Source: Verrucomicrobiota bacterium (lineage in GTDB: Bacteria; Verrucomicrobiota; Verrucomicrobiia; Limisphaerales; UBA11320). Taken from it: 23,226 nucleotides of DNA. The stretch covers positions 1 to 23,226 of the forward strand of contig VHDG01000002.1 in NCBI GenBank assembly GCA_016871475.1, given 5' to 3'. How positions within the stretch are numbered: position 1 is the stretch's first letter; the number at the start of each line of letters is the position of its first letter. This document shows, in pieces, positions 7,437 through 16,100 of the stretch. Made by a program: the position numbers and the translations under genes. Below the pieces are notes generated by a model. That model was not told the origin of the DNA. It saw only the letters and a program-made list of their open reading frames with translations, and ran no database searches.

Positions 7437-7473
7437 CGCACTGGAGGAAATCGCAGGAGCCCAAGAAAGCGGG

Positions 7474-8202
7474 TCAGGTGGCAGTCCGAGAGATTCGGCT
7501 GTCGAGGTTAAACACCTGCCCTGACACATTCATCATGCCAGCGAGGAAACAGACGAAGCGGGCCACTTCAGCAGGGTCGTTGTGACGGCCCAGACAGTTC
7601 GAGAGCGCCAAGGCCTGGAAGTTGGAGTCTGAAAGGGCCTGAGTCATGGCGGTTCGGAGCAGGCCAGGAAGGATCACATTCACACGAATGTTTCCTGCGC
7701 CCAGCTCGCGGGCGAGAGACTGCGCCAATCCGATCAAGCCGGCCTTCGCGGCCGCATAGTTCGCTTGTCCGACGTGCCCGCAAAGCGCAGAAAAACTCGA
7801 CACGAAAATGATGCTGCCCCCTCCTTGTGACTGCATACCTGCGATCACTTCCCGGCTGCACAGGAAAGCCCCACGTAAATTGACGTCCACCACCCTTTGC
7901 CACTCCTTCTCGCTCATCTTGAGAAGAAGAGCATCCTCCACAAGGCCAGCTGCGTGAATCAAGGCGTCCACTCTTCCAAACCGATTCTGGATCGACGTGT
8001 AACCCGTTTTCACTGACTTGGGGTCTGAGACATCCACGCAACACGTGTAGACCCCGCGCGGGAGCGAGCCCGCATCCAGAGGCGTACGAAATGTCGTCCC
8101 TGCCACGTTCCATCCAGCTTCCTGAAAAACGCCCATCAGGTTTGTCCCGAGACCGCCAGCCGCGCCGGTAATCCAGACAACTCTTGGCTCGGAACCACTC
8201 AT
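7474..8202 (-). CDS. SDR-family reductase, FabG-like
   Basis: A 242-residue short-chain dehydrogenase/reductase using NAD(P)H. Seen: the cofactor-binding TGAAGGLG (12-19); HAAG (83-86) in place of NNAG; N108 in VDVNLRG; and the catalytic Ser-Tyr-Lys as S136, Y149 and K153 in GQANYAAAK. It resembles 3-oxoacyl-ACP reductases, but the C-terminal NLDSRI replaces the usual NVDGG, so the substrate is uncertain. The start is the ATG at 8202, giving MSGSEPRVVWITG. Reading further upstream adds 35 residues that overlap the preceding gene and have no family match. The ATGA overlap with the amidohydrolase stop (8199-8202) shows the two are translated together, so the reductase may act on a product of that enzyme or its pathway. 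Confidence 0.92.
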   Translation of the reverse strand: MSGSEPRVVWITGAAGGLGTNLMGVFQEAGWNVAGTTFRTPLDAGSLPRGVYTCCVDVSDPKSVKTGYTSIQNRFGRVDALIHAAGLVEDALLLKMSEKEWQRVVDVNLRGAFLCSREVIAGMQSQGGGSIIFVSSFSALCGHVGQANYAAAKAGLIGLAQSLARELGAGNIRVNVILPGLLRTAMTQALSDSNFQALALSNCLGRHNDPAEVARFVCFLAGMMNVSGQVFNLDSRISRTAT

Positions 8203-9446
8203 GCCGCGATGGGACCTCGCAGCCAGTTCCCGGCGGCCATGCAGCCCGCCACTGGTCCCGAATGAGACAGAATGGCATCTGCGCTGTCCTTGACCGGGCC
8301 GTTCCAAGGGATGACGGCGAGATCGGCGAAACTCCCTGCCCGCAAGGATCCAACCTGAGTGCCATATCCGAGCGCAGCCGCGCCCTGCGCTGTGCCCATG
8401 CTGATAATCCGCTCGGGGGATACGGCCGGGTGAGCATCACTCAAGGCTCTGGCTTCAGCGAACATGTCGAGAGTCGGGGTGACGCCGCGTCTGGCAATGA
8501 CACTGGCGAGGCTGTCGGTCCCCAATGCAATGTTCACTCCCGCCCGGGTCAACATATCCAACGGAAAGGTTGGGTGCTGGAAGTATTCGTGGCTGCGCGG
8601 GCAATGAACCACGTGACTTCCAGCCTCAGCGAGTTGTTTGGCTTCCGGGTGTGAAACCACATTCACATGGGCGAGGACCAGCTCAGGGCCCAGGCAACCG
8701 GTGTCCAGCAACCACTGCACCGCAGACCCTTTTCCTGTGTCAGACATATCCCGCTGCTTCCTGAGCCAGTCGTAGAGCGGACCGCTCTGATGGAGAAAAA
8801 GACTCTGCTCCTCACTGGACTCGGCGAGATGAAGCGTCCACCGCCACTCCCGGCGACGTGCGATGCTGGCGCATTGCTGGATCAGTTCCTGGGTCGTGGT
8901 GTAGGGCGCATGGGGGGCAAGACCACTGCGATGCAGGCTGGAGCTTGCGCGTTCTATGGCAAGTTCGGCCATCGAGGCGGCTTCCCCGGCGGGCCACCGG
9001 TTTCTCAGGGTGATGATCTCCAGGAAACTGCTGATCCGGATCCGGCTGAGAGGGAGCGTATCCGGAAGCAACTCAGGAACTGCTTCGATATTTCCGAGGG
9101 AAGTCACACCCGTGTCGATCAATTGACGCAGGCCAAGCAGCCAGGACTCAGCAAACTCTGTGTAACCCCAGCCTGCCTTCAGAGCGATGAGCTGTTGAAT
9201 CCAGGATGTGAAGCTGGAAGGCGGGGGGATCTGCCGCGCAAATCCTGTGTAATCGAGATGGCAATGTGCATTGACCCAGCCAGGCATCACGATCACCTCA
9301 CCCAGGTCGAGCGGGGATCCACCCGACCGCTGATGAACGTCAGCAAAGGGCCCGCAATCAAGAATGTTGCCACCCTCGATCCACAAGCCTGCATCCTCCA
9401 CCGGTGGACCGGAGACAGGATACATGGCTCGAGCTCGGATCAGCAT
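8199..9446 (-). CDS. Amidohydrolase-superfamily deaminase
   Basis: A 415-residue metal-dependent hydrolase of the SsnA/ATZ/TRZ type (cytosine, S-adenosylhomocysteine/methylthioadenosine and aminodeoxyfutalosine deaminases are relatives). Seen: MPGWVNAHCHLD with metal ligands H61 and H63; APHAPYT (H179); HLAES (H206 and the catalytic-type E209); VLAHVN (H260); HCPRSHEYF (281-289); and ALGTDSLAS with D311. The N-terminal and C-terminal strands form the small beta-sandwich seen in this class (final GSFADLAVI). The substrate cannot be read from sequence: an adenosine-like compound, including the futalosine route to menaquinone, is one possibility. The gene lies 61 nt downstream of the hibernation factor gene and overlaps the SDR start by 4 nt. 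No Shine-Dalgarno is evident at the ATG. Confidence 0.9.
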   Translation of the reverse strand: MLIRARAMYPVSGPPVEDAGLWIEGGNILDCGPFADVHQRSGGSPLDLGEVIVMPGWVNAHCHLDYTGFARQIPPPSSFTSWIQQLIALKAGWGYTEFAESWLLGLRQLIDTGVTSLGNIEAVPELLPDTLPLSRIRISSFLEIITLRNRWPAGEAASMAELAIERASSSLHRSGLAPHAPYTTTQELIQQCASIARRREWRWTLHLAESSEEQSLFLHQSGPLYDWLRKQRDMSDTGKGSAVQWLLDTGCLGPELVLAHVNVVSHPEAKQLAEAGSHVVHCPRSHEYFQHPTFPLDMLTRAGVNIALGTDSLASVIARRGVTPTLDMFAEARALSDAHPAVSPERIISMGTAQGAAALGYGTQVGSLRAGSFADLAVIPWNGPVKDSADAILSHSGPVAGCMAAGNWLRGPIAA

Positions 9447-9499
9447 GGTGAGACCAAGGAACCGTGCGGTATCGGTGACTCAGGTTCGCGCAACGAGGG

Positions 9500-9529
9500 A
9501 CGTCAGGTTACAGGTCAGACTCCTGACGT
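9500..9529 (-). repeat. Perfect 8-bp inverted repeat spanning the hpf stop codon
   Basis: The arms ACGTCAGG (9500-9507) and CCTGACGT (9522-9529) are exact reverse complements separated by 14 nt. On the minus strand one arm lies in the last codons of the hibernation factor gene and the other just after its TAA. There is no T-run after it, so it may protect or separate transcript segments rather than terminate; function is inferred. Confidence 0.5.
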
Positions 9530-9861
9530 GCTCTCTTGCTGCGAGAAGCGTCAGTGTGCTTGCGAGCCTTGTGCTTGTTGTGACGTTTGCGGATCTGCTG
9601 CTCCACCTTCTTGGTGGCCTTATCGATCGCCGCGTACAGATCCGCTTCTGAATCCTCTGCAAAGAGGTCTGGCCCCCGAACACCCAACCGAATCGAACAC
9701 GTGAATGCCTTCGCAGGATTGCGCGTATGGTCATGCTCGAGCGACACGCGTGCATCCACGGACCAACGATCCAGATGCTCGAGCTTGTCGATCCGAATGA
9801 GGATGTGATCTTCAATGGCCTTTGTCAGCGTGACGTTATGCGTGGTCAGGATGAATTTCAT
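9508..9861 (-). CDS. hpf: Short ribosome hibernation promoting factor (HPF/RaiA/YfiA family)
   Basis: A 117-residue protein of the S30AE/HPF family, which binds the decoding centre of the 30S subunit and keeps idle ribosomes inactive in slow growth or stress. Seen: the N-terminal strand MKFILTTHNVTLT; the helix starting AIEDHILIRIDKLEHL; strands VDARVSLEHD and FTCSIRLGV; and the final helix DLYAAIDKATKKVEQQIRKRHNK, giving the beta-alpha-beta-beta-beta-alpha fold. It lacks the C-terminal dimerisation domain of long HPF, so it belongs to the short class. The tail after about residue 90 is very basic (RKRHNKHKARKH), suiting rRNA contact. It follows the pyrophosphatase gene after 26 nt, so both are probably on one transcript. 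Confidence 0.94.
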   Translation of the reverse strand: MKFILTTHNVTLTKAIEDHILIRIDKLEHLDRWSVDARVSLEHDHTRNPAKAFTCSIRLGVRGPDLFAEDSEADLYAAIDKATKKVEQQIRKRHNKHKARKHTDASRSKRARQESDL

Positions 9862-9887
9862 TTTCTAGATGATGGTTTTGGAGATGT

Positions 9888-11558
9888 TCAGGCTTCCAGC
9901 TTTTTCAGGCAATGTGTGAGATAAGGCAAAAGTTGCTTCTTCCGGGAGACAATTCCAGGCAGCTCATAGATGGAGCTGTCCAGCTCGGGATACTGATCGA
10001 CCTGGTTGTAGTCGATCTCGCCGCGCAAGTCCTTGGAGCCGGAGACAATCAGTAGAGAAGTCTGCATATCGACATCCGTCACCAGGAGCGCGGCAAAAAA
10101 GTAGCGCTTGTTAAGCTGATACTCGCTGACGGACTGGATGACCTCGAGTTTCCGTTTCCAAAACTGATCGAACCCGATCTCCTCGATCTGCGCGACACTG
10201 AAGATCCGGCCATGTTCGCGGTATTCCTTGCAGTCGGCTGTGACCGCTTGATCTGCCGCTTTTGATACCAGCACCGATCCCGAGGCAAAAAGCCGCTCGG
10301 TAAACTGCTTTGCGTTCACTCCGCTGATCTTTTCCAGCTTGGGAAGAATCGTCCGATCCTTCTCCGCAGTCGTGGGAGAGGTGAGGTTCAATGTATCGCT
10401 GACCAATCCAGCCAGGAGCAACCCGGCGATGGACGGTGTCATCTCAATCCCGTCCCGGAAGAAGCAATCCGCCACGATCGTGCTGGTTGAGCCCACCGGC
10501 TCGTTACGGAACAGGATGGGCTGCTGGGTGGCGAGGGTGCCGATGCGATGGTGGTCAATAACCTCGATGATCTCCATGTCCTCGGCCCCTGGGACGGCCT
10601 GGCTCAACTCATTGTGATCCACGAGAATCAACCGTCGGTCGATCTTCTTGAGAAAATCCGTCTTGGACAAAAACCCAGTCATCATGTGCTGGGCATTCAG
10701 AACGGGAAACCCGAGAAAGTTGGACGCCATCGCCCGCCGGGCCGTCTTCTCCAAAGGATCGTCCTCGAACAGGAAGAGGAGCTTCTCGTGCATCATGTGC
10801 CGGACGCTGATGGCAGCGCGGCACAGCATGGCGGAAGTGACGGAGTCGTGCGGCGAAACCAGGAGTGTGACCTCATTCTTGCGGGCATAGTCCTCCATGG
10901 ATCCCGACACAGGAAGATCGCCTGTGACGACCACGGCCCGGACCTTTTCGCGAATGGCGACATCCTGAATATCGAGGCGGTCTCCGACCAGAACCATGAG
11001 CCTTTCACGCGGAGTCTGGTTGAGACGCTTCAGAAACGACTCACGATCCATGGCACCCACCATCAAGGTCATTTCCTCCTCATCGTCCAGGTCCTTGCCA
11101 ACCAGCACGCGCGCCGAAAGGGTTTCTGCAACGTTGCGGACCGAGGCTCGGACCTGCCGTGAATCAAAGAGCCGATTTTTGACGGGGAAGAAAAACTTGT
11201 TGAGTTTGAACACGGACATCAGCCCGGCGCAGCTGCCATCGGAGTTCATCACAGGAAGCACCCGGATATTGTTCACCTCCATGATGGCCATGGCCTCGGC
11301 GGCGGTTGCTTCCAACGGCACGCTCACCACATTGGTGGCCATGACGTCCTTGACCTTGGGTGCAACGTCAGGAACGAACTTGGGAGCCGGAATACCGAAG
11401 GTGTGGAGGACGAAGTCAATACGATCATTGGTATCACCGCAACGAGCCGCGATAGCTTCGGGCATGCCGGTGCGTCGCTTGTAGTCCGCATAACCGATGG
11501 CGGAACAGATGGCGTCCGTGTCCGGATTCCGATGACCGATAACCAACACTTCACTCAT
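9888..11558 (-). CDS. ppaC: CBS/DRTGG-regulated manganese-dependent inorganic pyrophosphatase
   Basis: A family II (DHH) pyrophosphatase that splits pyrophosphate to phosphate in the cytoplasm, with a large regulatory insert. At 556 residues it matches CBS-type enzymes, not the roughly 310-residue plain form. Domain order: N-terminal DHH part with GHRNPDTDAI (H9, D13, D15); first CBS about 67-125; DRTGG-like domain about 130-250; second CBS about 250-308; the rest of the DHH domain with VDHNE (313-317), the DHH motif IDHHRIG (334-340) and SDT (387-389); and a C-terminal DHHA2 domain with substrate-binding SRKKQ (538-542). In studied relatives AMP/ADP inhibit and ATP or diadenosine polyphosphates activate through the CBS/DRTGG insert; here that is inferred. 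It lies 104 nt downstream of proB. Confidence 0.95.
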   Translation of the reverse strand: MSEVLVIGHRNPDTDAICSAIGYADYKRRTGMPEAIAARCGDTNDRIDFVLHTFGIPAPKFVPDVAPKVKDVMATNVVSVPLEATAAEAMAIMEVNNIRVLPVMNSDGSCAGLMSVFKLNKFFFPVKNRLFDSRQVRASVRNVAETLSARVLVGKDLDDEEEMTLMVGAMDRESFLKRLNQTPRERLMVLVGDRLDIQDVAIREKVRAVVVTGDLPVSGSMEDYARKNEVTLLVSPHDSVTSAMLCRAAISVRHMMHEKLLFLFEDDPLEKTARRAMASNFLGFPVLNAQHMMTGFLSKTDFLKKIDRRLILVDHNELSQAVPGAEDMEIIEVIDHHRIGTLATQQPILFRNEPVGSTSTIVADCFFRDGIEMTPSIAGLLLAGLVSDTLNLTSPTTAEKDRTILPKLEKISGVNAKQFTERLFASGSVLVSKAADQAVTADCKEYREHGRIFSVAQIEEIGFDQFWKRKLEVIQSVSEYQLNKRYFFAALLVTDVDMQTSLLIVSGSKDLRGEIDYNQVDQYPELDSSIYELPGIVSRKKQLLPYLTHCLKKLEA

Positions 11559-11627
11559 AGCGATGTAGTCGGCAGTCCCGGAAGATCCTAGAATCCATCG
11601 CTGCCCGGGGCTTGTTTATAACGCCTT

Positions 11628-11662
11628 CAGGTTCTGAGCAATGCAGATCCTCAGGGAACCTG
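11628..11662 (-). terminator. Strong hairpin immediately after proB
   Basis: Arms CAGGTTC (11628-11634) and GAACCTG (11656-11662) pair over 7 bp, and the inner TGAG/CTCA (11635-11638, 11650-11653) adds 4 bp across a GG bulge. It begins directly after the proB stop on the minus strand. There is no U-run, so it may be a factor-dependent terminator, an attenuator for the pyrophosphatase gene or a stabilising stem. A TATAAA about 10 nt further downstream could be a -10 element for that gene, but its -35 is poor. Confidence 0.42.
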
Positions 11663-12736
11663 TTAAAGCACCACGAGGTGATCCCTGTGAATGATGACCG
11701 GGTGCGAGACCTGCCGGGCTCGGATATCCGAGCCTGAATGCCGGACCACCCCACGGGCAAATTCCTTCCCCTTGGCATCACAAACGCTCACAACGTCCCC
11801 CTTGGAGAAGTCTCCGACCCTCTTTACTCCGGCCAGCAGAAGACTGGTGGGACGATCCAGCAACGCCTGTTTGGCACCCTGATCCACTTCCAACTTCCCC
11901 GCCGGGCGGTTGAAAAATGCGATCCAACGCTGACGGGCGGTCAACCCGCGCTTGTCCGGAAGGAAAAGTGTGCCCTCGTCCTTGCCTGAAATGACATCCT
12001 TCAAGACCCGGGTATTCCTTCCCGAGGCGATGACCAGGGGGATACCGGCTCGGACAGCGATTCTTGCCGCGATAATCTTTGTCTTCATCCCACCTACAGC
12101 GGTGGCGCTTTGGGTCCCACCCGCAAGGTTTTCCACGGATTGGGTAATGCACTCGATCAACGGAATCCTGCGTGCATCTGGCTCGCCGAAATGATCGATC
12201 ACTCCGTCAACCGTCGTAAGAATGAACAACAGATCGGCACTGAGCAAAGTAGCGGTGAGCGCACTCAGCCGATCGTTGTCACCGAATTTGAGCTCGGTCG
12301 TCGAAACTGCGTCGTTCTCATTGATGATCGGGATCACGCCCAGCTCCAAGAGCCGCTTCAGTGTGGCGCGCGCATTGAAATGTCGGGTGTGGTCCTCCAG
12401 GTCTTCATGGGTCAGAAGCACCTGAGCTACGCTTAGCTTATGCCTCTTGAACAGCTTCTCATAGGTCGCCATCAACTGGCTCTGCCCCACGGCGGCGCAG
12501 GCCTGGAGCGTGGCCAGATCGGCGGGACGTTGGCCCAAGCCCAACTCGCCCATTCCGGATCCCACAGCCCCGGAGGTGATGATGACCACTTCCCGGCCCT
12601 GCTTGCGCAGACCTGCCACCTGCGCGACGAGCTGGCGCATCTGCGGCAGTTCAGGGCGCTTCTGGCTATCGGTCAAAACACCGGTTCCCAGCTTTACAAC
12701 AATTCGTCTGGCGGACTTCAGAAGGTCGGTTCGCAC
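11663..12736 (-). CDS. proB: Glutamate 5-kinase
   Basis: Phosphorylates L-glutamate with ATP to gamma-glutamyl phosphate, the first and feedback-controlled step of proline synthesis. The 357 residues are normal for the long form. Seen: the N-terminal RRIVVKLGTGVL (10-21; catalytic K15); the nucleotide-binding ITSGAVGSGMGEL near 55; the aspartate-rich PIINENDAV and FGDNDRLSA; the GTQSATAVGGMKTKI segment; and a C-terminal PUA domain from about residue 278. The start is a GTG at 12736; no in-frame ATG precedes the conserved strand. proA, the usual partner, is not in the window. The ferredoxin gene diverges from it across 114 bp. Confidence 0.96.
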   Translation of the reverse strand: MRTDLLKSARRIVVKLGTGVLTDSQKRPELPQMRQLVAQVAGLRKQGREVVIITSGAVGSGMGELGLGQRPADLATLQACAAVGQSQLMATYEKLFKRHKLSVAQVLLTHEDLEDHTRHFNARATLKRLLELGVIPIINENDAVSTTELKFGDNDRLSALTATLLSADLLFILTTVDGVIDHFGEPDARRIPLIECITQSVENLAGGTQSATAVGGMKTKIIAARIAVRAGIPLVIASGRNTRVLKDVISGKDEGTLFLPDKRGLTARQRWIAFFNRPAGKLEVDQGAKQALLDRPTSLLLAGVKRVGDFSKGDVVSVCDAKGKEFARGVVRHSGSDIRARQVSHPVIIHRDHLVVL

Positions 12737-12850
12737 GGGTCTGGGTGTAACAAAACCAGAGATGCATGGCCAAGCTTAGTCTGCAAACTCGGTAATGCGC
12801 TTGACTTTGACAGCCTCAACACAAGATTTTTGCCGCCGAAAGAAACTTCT
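12737..12850. promoter_or_regulatory. Divergent intergenic region between proB and ferredoxin
   Basis: Both neighbouring starts face away, so promoters in both directions are expected in these 114 bp. Toward the ferredoxin there is a tandem TTGACT/TTGACA (12801-12812) followed after 16 nt from the first by AAGATT. The -35 match is good, the -10 match poor. Toward proB nothing convincing is seen. Confidence 0.32.
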
Positions 12851-13084
12851 ATGGCAGATATTGCAAACCGCTACTCTCAGAACATCGAAGGCAAGTTCTT
12901 CGTGGACAATCAGTGCATCGACTGTGATCTGTGCCGTGAAACCGCGCCGAGCAATTTCAAGCGCGATGACGACGGTGGCTTCTCCTTCGTCTATAAGCAG
13001 CCGGAGAGTGAAGACGAGGAGAAGCAGTGCAAGGAAGCCATGGAAGGTTGTCCTGTGGAAGCCATTGGCAACAACGGAGCTTAG
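12851..13084 (+). CDS. Small single-cluster [4Fe-4S] ferredoxin
   Basis: A 77-residue acidic electron carrier. Cluster ligands are C22, C25 and C28 in CIDCDLC and the distal cysteine C67 in GCPVEAIG. C60 is an extra cysteine that in similar proteins can pair with another or stay free. Only one CxxCxxC set is present, so this is a mono-cluster type and not the 2[4Fe-4S] form. The start is the ATG at 12851 (MADIANRYSQ); a longer open frame exists upstream but is antisense to proB and has no ferredoxin sequence. The partner oxidoreductase is not apparent. The haem protein gene starts 31 nt downstream, but that product is exported, so a direct redox link is doubtful. Confidence 0.93.
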   Translation: MADIANRYSQNIEGKFFVDNQCIDCDLCRETAPSNFKRDDDGGFSFVYKQPESEDEEKQCKEAMEGCPVEAIGNNGA

Positions 13085-13115
13085 TCTCCTTCCCGTCTGC
13101 AAGCCCGGGCCCGCC

Positions 13116-16100
13116 ATGCTGCCACGCGCCTGGATCATGCTGGCCGGGGTCGGGGTTCTCAATGCCCACGGCGGACTCCCTACCGGACCCCTTTCCCCCA
13201 AGGAAGCGACGGCCGCCTTCAAACTTGAACCAGGAATCGAAGCCAAATGTGTAGCCTGGGAACCTCTGGTACAAAGCCCGTCGGCCCTCGCCTTCAATGA
13301 TCAAGGTCATCTGTTTGTAGCAGAGAACCGCGGCTATCCCTCCGGTCCACCGCCCGGGCAGATGCCATTGGGCCGCATCGCGCGCCTTCAGGATTCGGAC
13401 GGGGATGGAGTTTTCGACAGGCGGACAGAGTTCGCTGAAGGCCTCACCTTCCCCAACGGTTTGATGTGGTGGCAGGGAGGGGTCCTGGTTTCTTGTTCCC
13501 CGGACCTCCTCTACCTCAAGGATGCCGACAACGATGGCAGAGCGGACATCCGCGAGATCTGGTTCACCGGGTTTGATACCCATTCGACCCCCCAACTCCG
13601 CGCCTGCTACCCCACCTTGGGGCCCGATGGCTGGATCTATCTCTCAAGAGGCTGGAGTGGCGGCACCATCACATCGCCGAAATGGCCCTCGCTGGCCTCG
13701 GTGGATTTGAAGGACGGGGATTTCCGGTTCCGGCCGGACGGATCCGCCGCCGAGGCCATCGGTGGGAATGGCCAGTTCGGACTTGCCTTCGATCCCTTCG
13801 GACGACGCTTCATCGTCAGCAGCCGGAACCCGCTCATGCATGCGGTCACTCACCGACGGTCCTGGGATTCGAATCCAGCGATGCCGTTCCGTGAGGTAGT
13901 GCAGGATGTCTCGCCGACCGGGGCCGAGGCGAAGGTGCTGCCCGCCGCAGAGGATCTGACGACGTCAGGCTTTTCCCCCGAGCTCATGAGCCAACTCCAG
14001 GCAGGCACGTTTACGTCGGCTTGCGGGATCCATTACAACCTCAGCCTGGGTCTCGGAGGCGAACGCCAAGGCAACTGGTTTATCTGCGAGCCGGCCCAGG
14101 CGCTGATCCAGCGCCAGCTCATCACTCCCAATGGGGCATCCTTTCGCAGCCGAAGAGCGTCTGAGACCCAGGAGTTCGTCACCAGCACCGATTCCTGGCA
14201 TCACCCGGTCTTCCTGTGCACAGGTCCGGATGGCTTCCTCTACGTCGCGGATATGTATCGAAAAACAATCGATCATCCTGACCGCGTTCCAGACGATGCC
14301 CGCAAGAGGCTCGATTTCGAGTCGGGCAGATACATGGGCAGGATCTGGCGCTTCAAGGACAAGGAAGCCCTGACGGAAGCCGGGGTTCGGGTCTGGAAAA
14401 ACGACGGCATGGCGGTTGCGGAGGCTGTCCGCGACCTGCGTTCACGCAACCCGTGGGTCAGAGAAAGCGCACGACGCCGTGTGATTGAATTCTGGTTTGG
14501 GCTTTCCGCTGAGGACCGGCGGAACTCCTCCTGGGTGGCAAGTTTGCGCACGGAACTGGTCAAGGCCGGCAAGGAGGCATCGGGAGCGTGGGTGAGAAGC
14601 GGGGTGACCCAGCTCCTGCGGATCATGGGGGGTCGCTTGCCGCAAGATCTTGGATGGGACCCGACCCGCGACCCTGCGGCCGGGGTCCGTGAACAGGCGG
14701 TGCTTTGGATGGATGACCTCCTGGTCAATCCGGACATCTCCGACCATGAAGCAATCCGATCCCGCTGCCTGGACTTGGCGGAGGACCCCGATCCGCGGGT
14801 GCGATTTCAAGCGTTATTGACCCTTGCAAAAGTCCGGGATGCGGATCGTGACATCCTGAGAATCCTGGTGAACAGATCGAGCCAGGACGCTTCGGATCGA
14901 TGGTTACGCACAGCCATCCTGAGCCACGCCAGACTCAATCACACGCTCGCAATGAGGCTCGGTGCAGATGCATCCCTGACAGACACGAACCTGAAGCCGC
15001 TGCTCCGGGAACTGGGCCATTCCATCGGAGCCACCCCGACAGAGAGCAAGGCGGCCCTGGCTCTGAAGGCGATGCTCAGCCGGGGAAACGCTCATCCCGT
15101 CTGGCTCCCGGACTTTGTGAGGGGAATTGCCACAGGCCTCAGGAGTCGTGGGTTTGGAAACGACAAATCTCCCCTCGATGCGCTTTCCAACACCGAGACC
15201 GGACGACAGCTTGAACTCAGCGCCGGGCTCGAACAACTGCGAGCAGGGTCGATCCAGCTGGCAAGAGGCACGACCCATTCGACCCTAAAGGCGGGGGCGG
15301 CTTCCGTGCTGGGAGAGTTCGACAACCCTGAAAGCCGGCAGGCGCTGGAAGCTCTCCTGGATGACAGAGAAGCGATTGAAGTTCAGAGGGAGGCTGCAGC
15401 GGCTCTGGGAGGGCTCAATGATGAGTCAGCAGCCGAGCTTCTGACCTCCTCCGAACACTGGCCCTCCTACCCCCCGACAGTCCGGGATATGGTGATCACA
15501 GCCCTGACCACACAACCAAGGCATGCTCCGGTGCTCCTGTCGAAGCTCGAGTCGGGAGCGATCCCCACCTGGCTGATCCAACCCGACAAGCGAAACAGGC
15601 TGAAAAGCCTGACTGACCCATCCCTGAGAGAGCGTGCCCAGAAGCTGTTCGAGTCGGTGGGCGGAGCCGATCGTCGAAAAGTTTACGAGCAACACAAGGA
15701 CGTTCTCCAACTGGCTGCGGATGTGGAGCGTGGTCGGGACGTCTTCCGCAAAGCCTGCCTGTCATGTCATCAACACTACGGGGAGGGAGCGAAGGTGGGT
15801 CCAGATCTCACCGGCCTTCGCAACCAGCCTGGAGAAGCCTTGCTGCTTCATATCCTCGTGCCGGATGCGGAAATCCACCCGGGATTTGAAAGCTACGCGG
15901 TGGAGACCCTGGATGGACGGCTGATCACAGGTCTTCTGGTTTCAGAAACTCCGTCGGAGATCACGCTCCGTGCAAGCCTGGGCGCCGAAGAGACCATCTC
16001 GCGGTCGAACATCGAAGCCAGGAGGCTCTCCCCGCTGTCAATGATGCCCCAGGGTTTTGAGGAAACCCTCACTCGGCAGGAGCTGGCGGACCTGATTGGG

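Noticed and set aside
8203..8307. 35-residue N-terminal extension of the SDR
   Set aside because: It overlaps the end of the amidohydrolase gene, has no SDR sequence, and the ATG at 8202 gives the normal N-terminus and an ATGA overlap.
8667..9704. 345-residue + strand open frame
   Set aside because: It is antisense to the amidohydrolase and hpf genes, both of which have complete catalytic or fold motifs; the translation is rich in Cys, Arg and Pro with no domain pattern.
12440..12850. Open + strand frame leading into the ferredoxin
   Set aside because: It is antisense to proB and the intergenic region; ferredoxin sequence begins only at the ATG at 12851.
12795..13115. N-terminal extension of the 1007-residue haem protein frame
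   Set aside because: It overlaps the ferredoxin gene in another frame; a signal peptide begins at the ATG at 13116, so the upstream part is a shadow.
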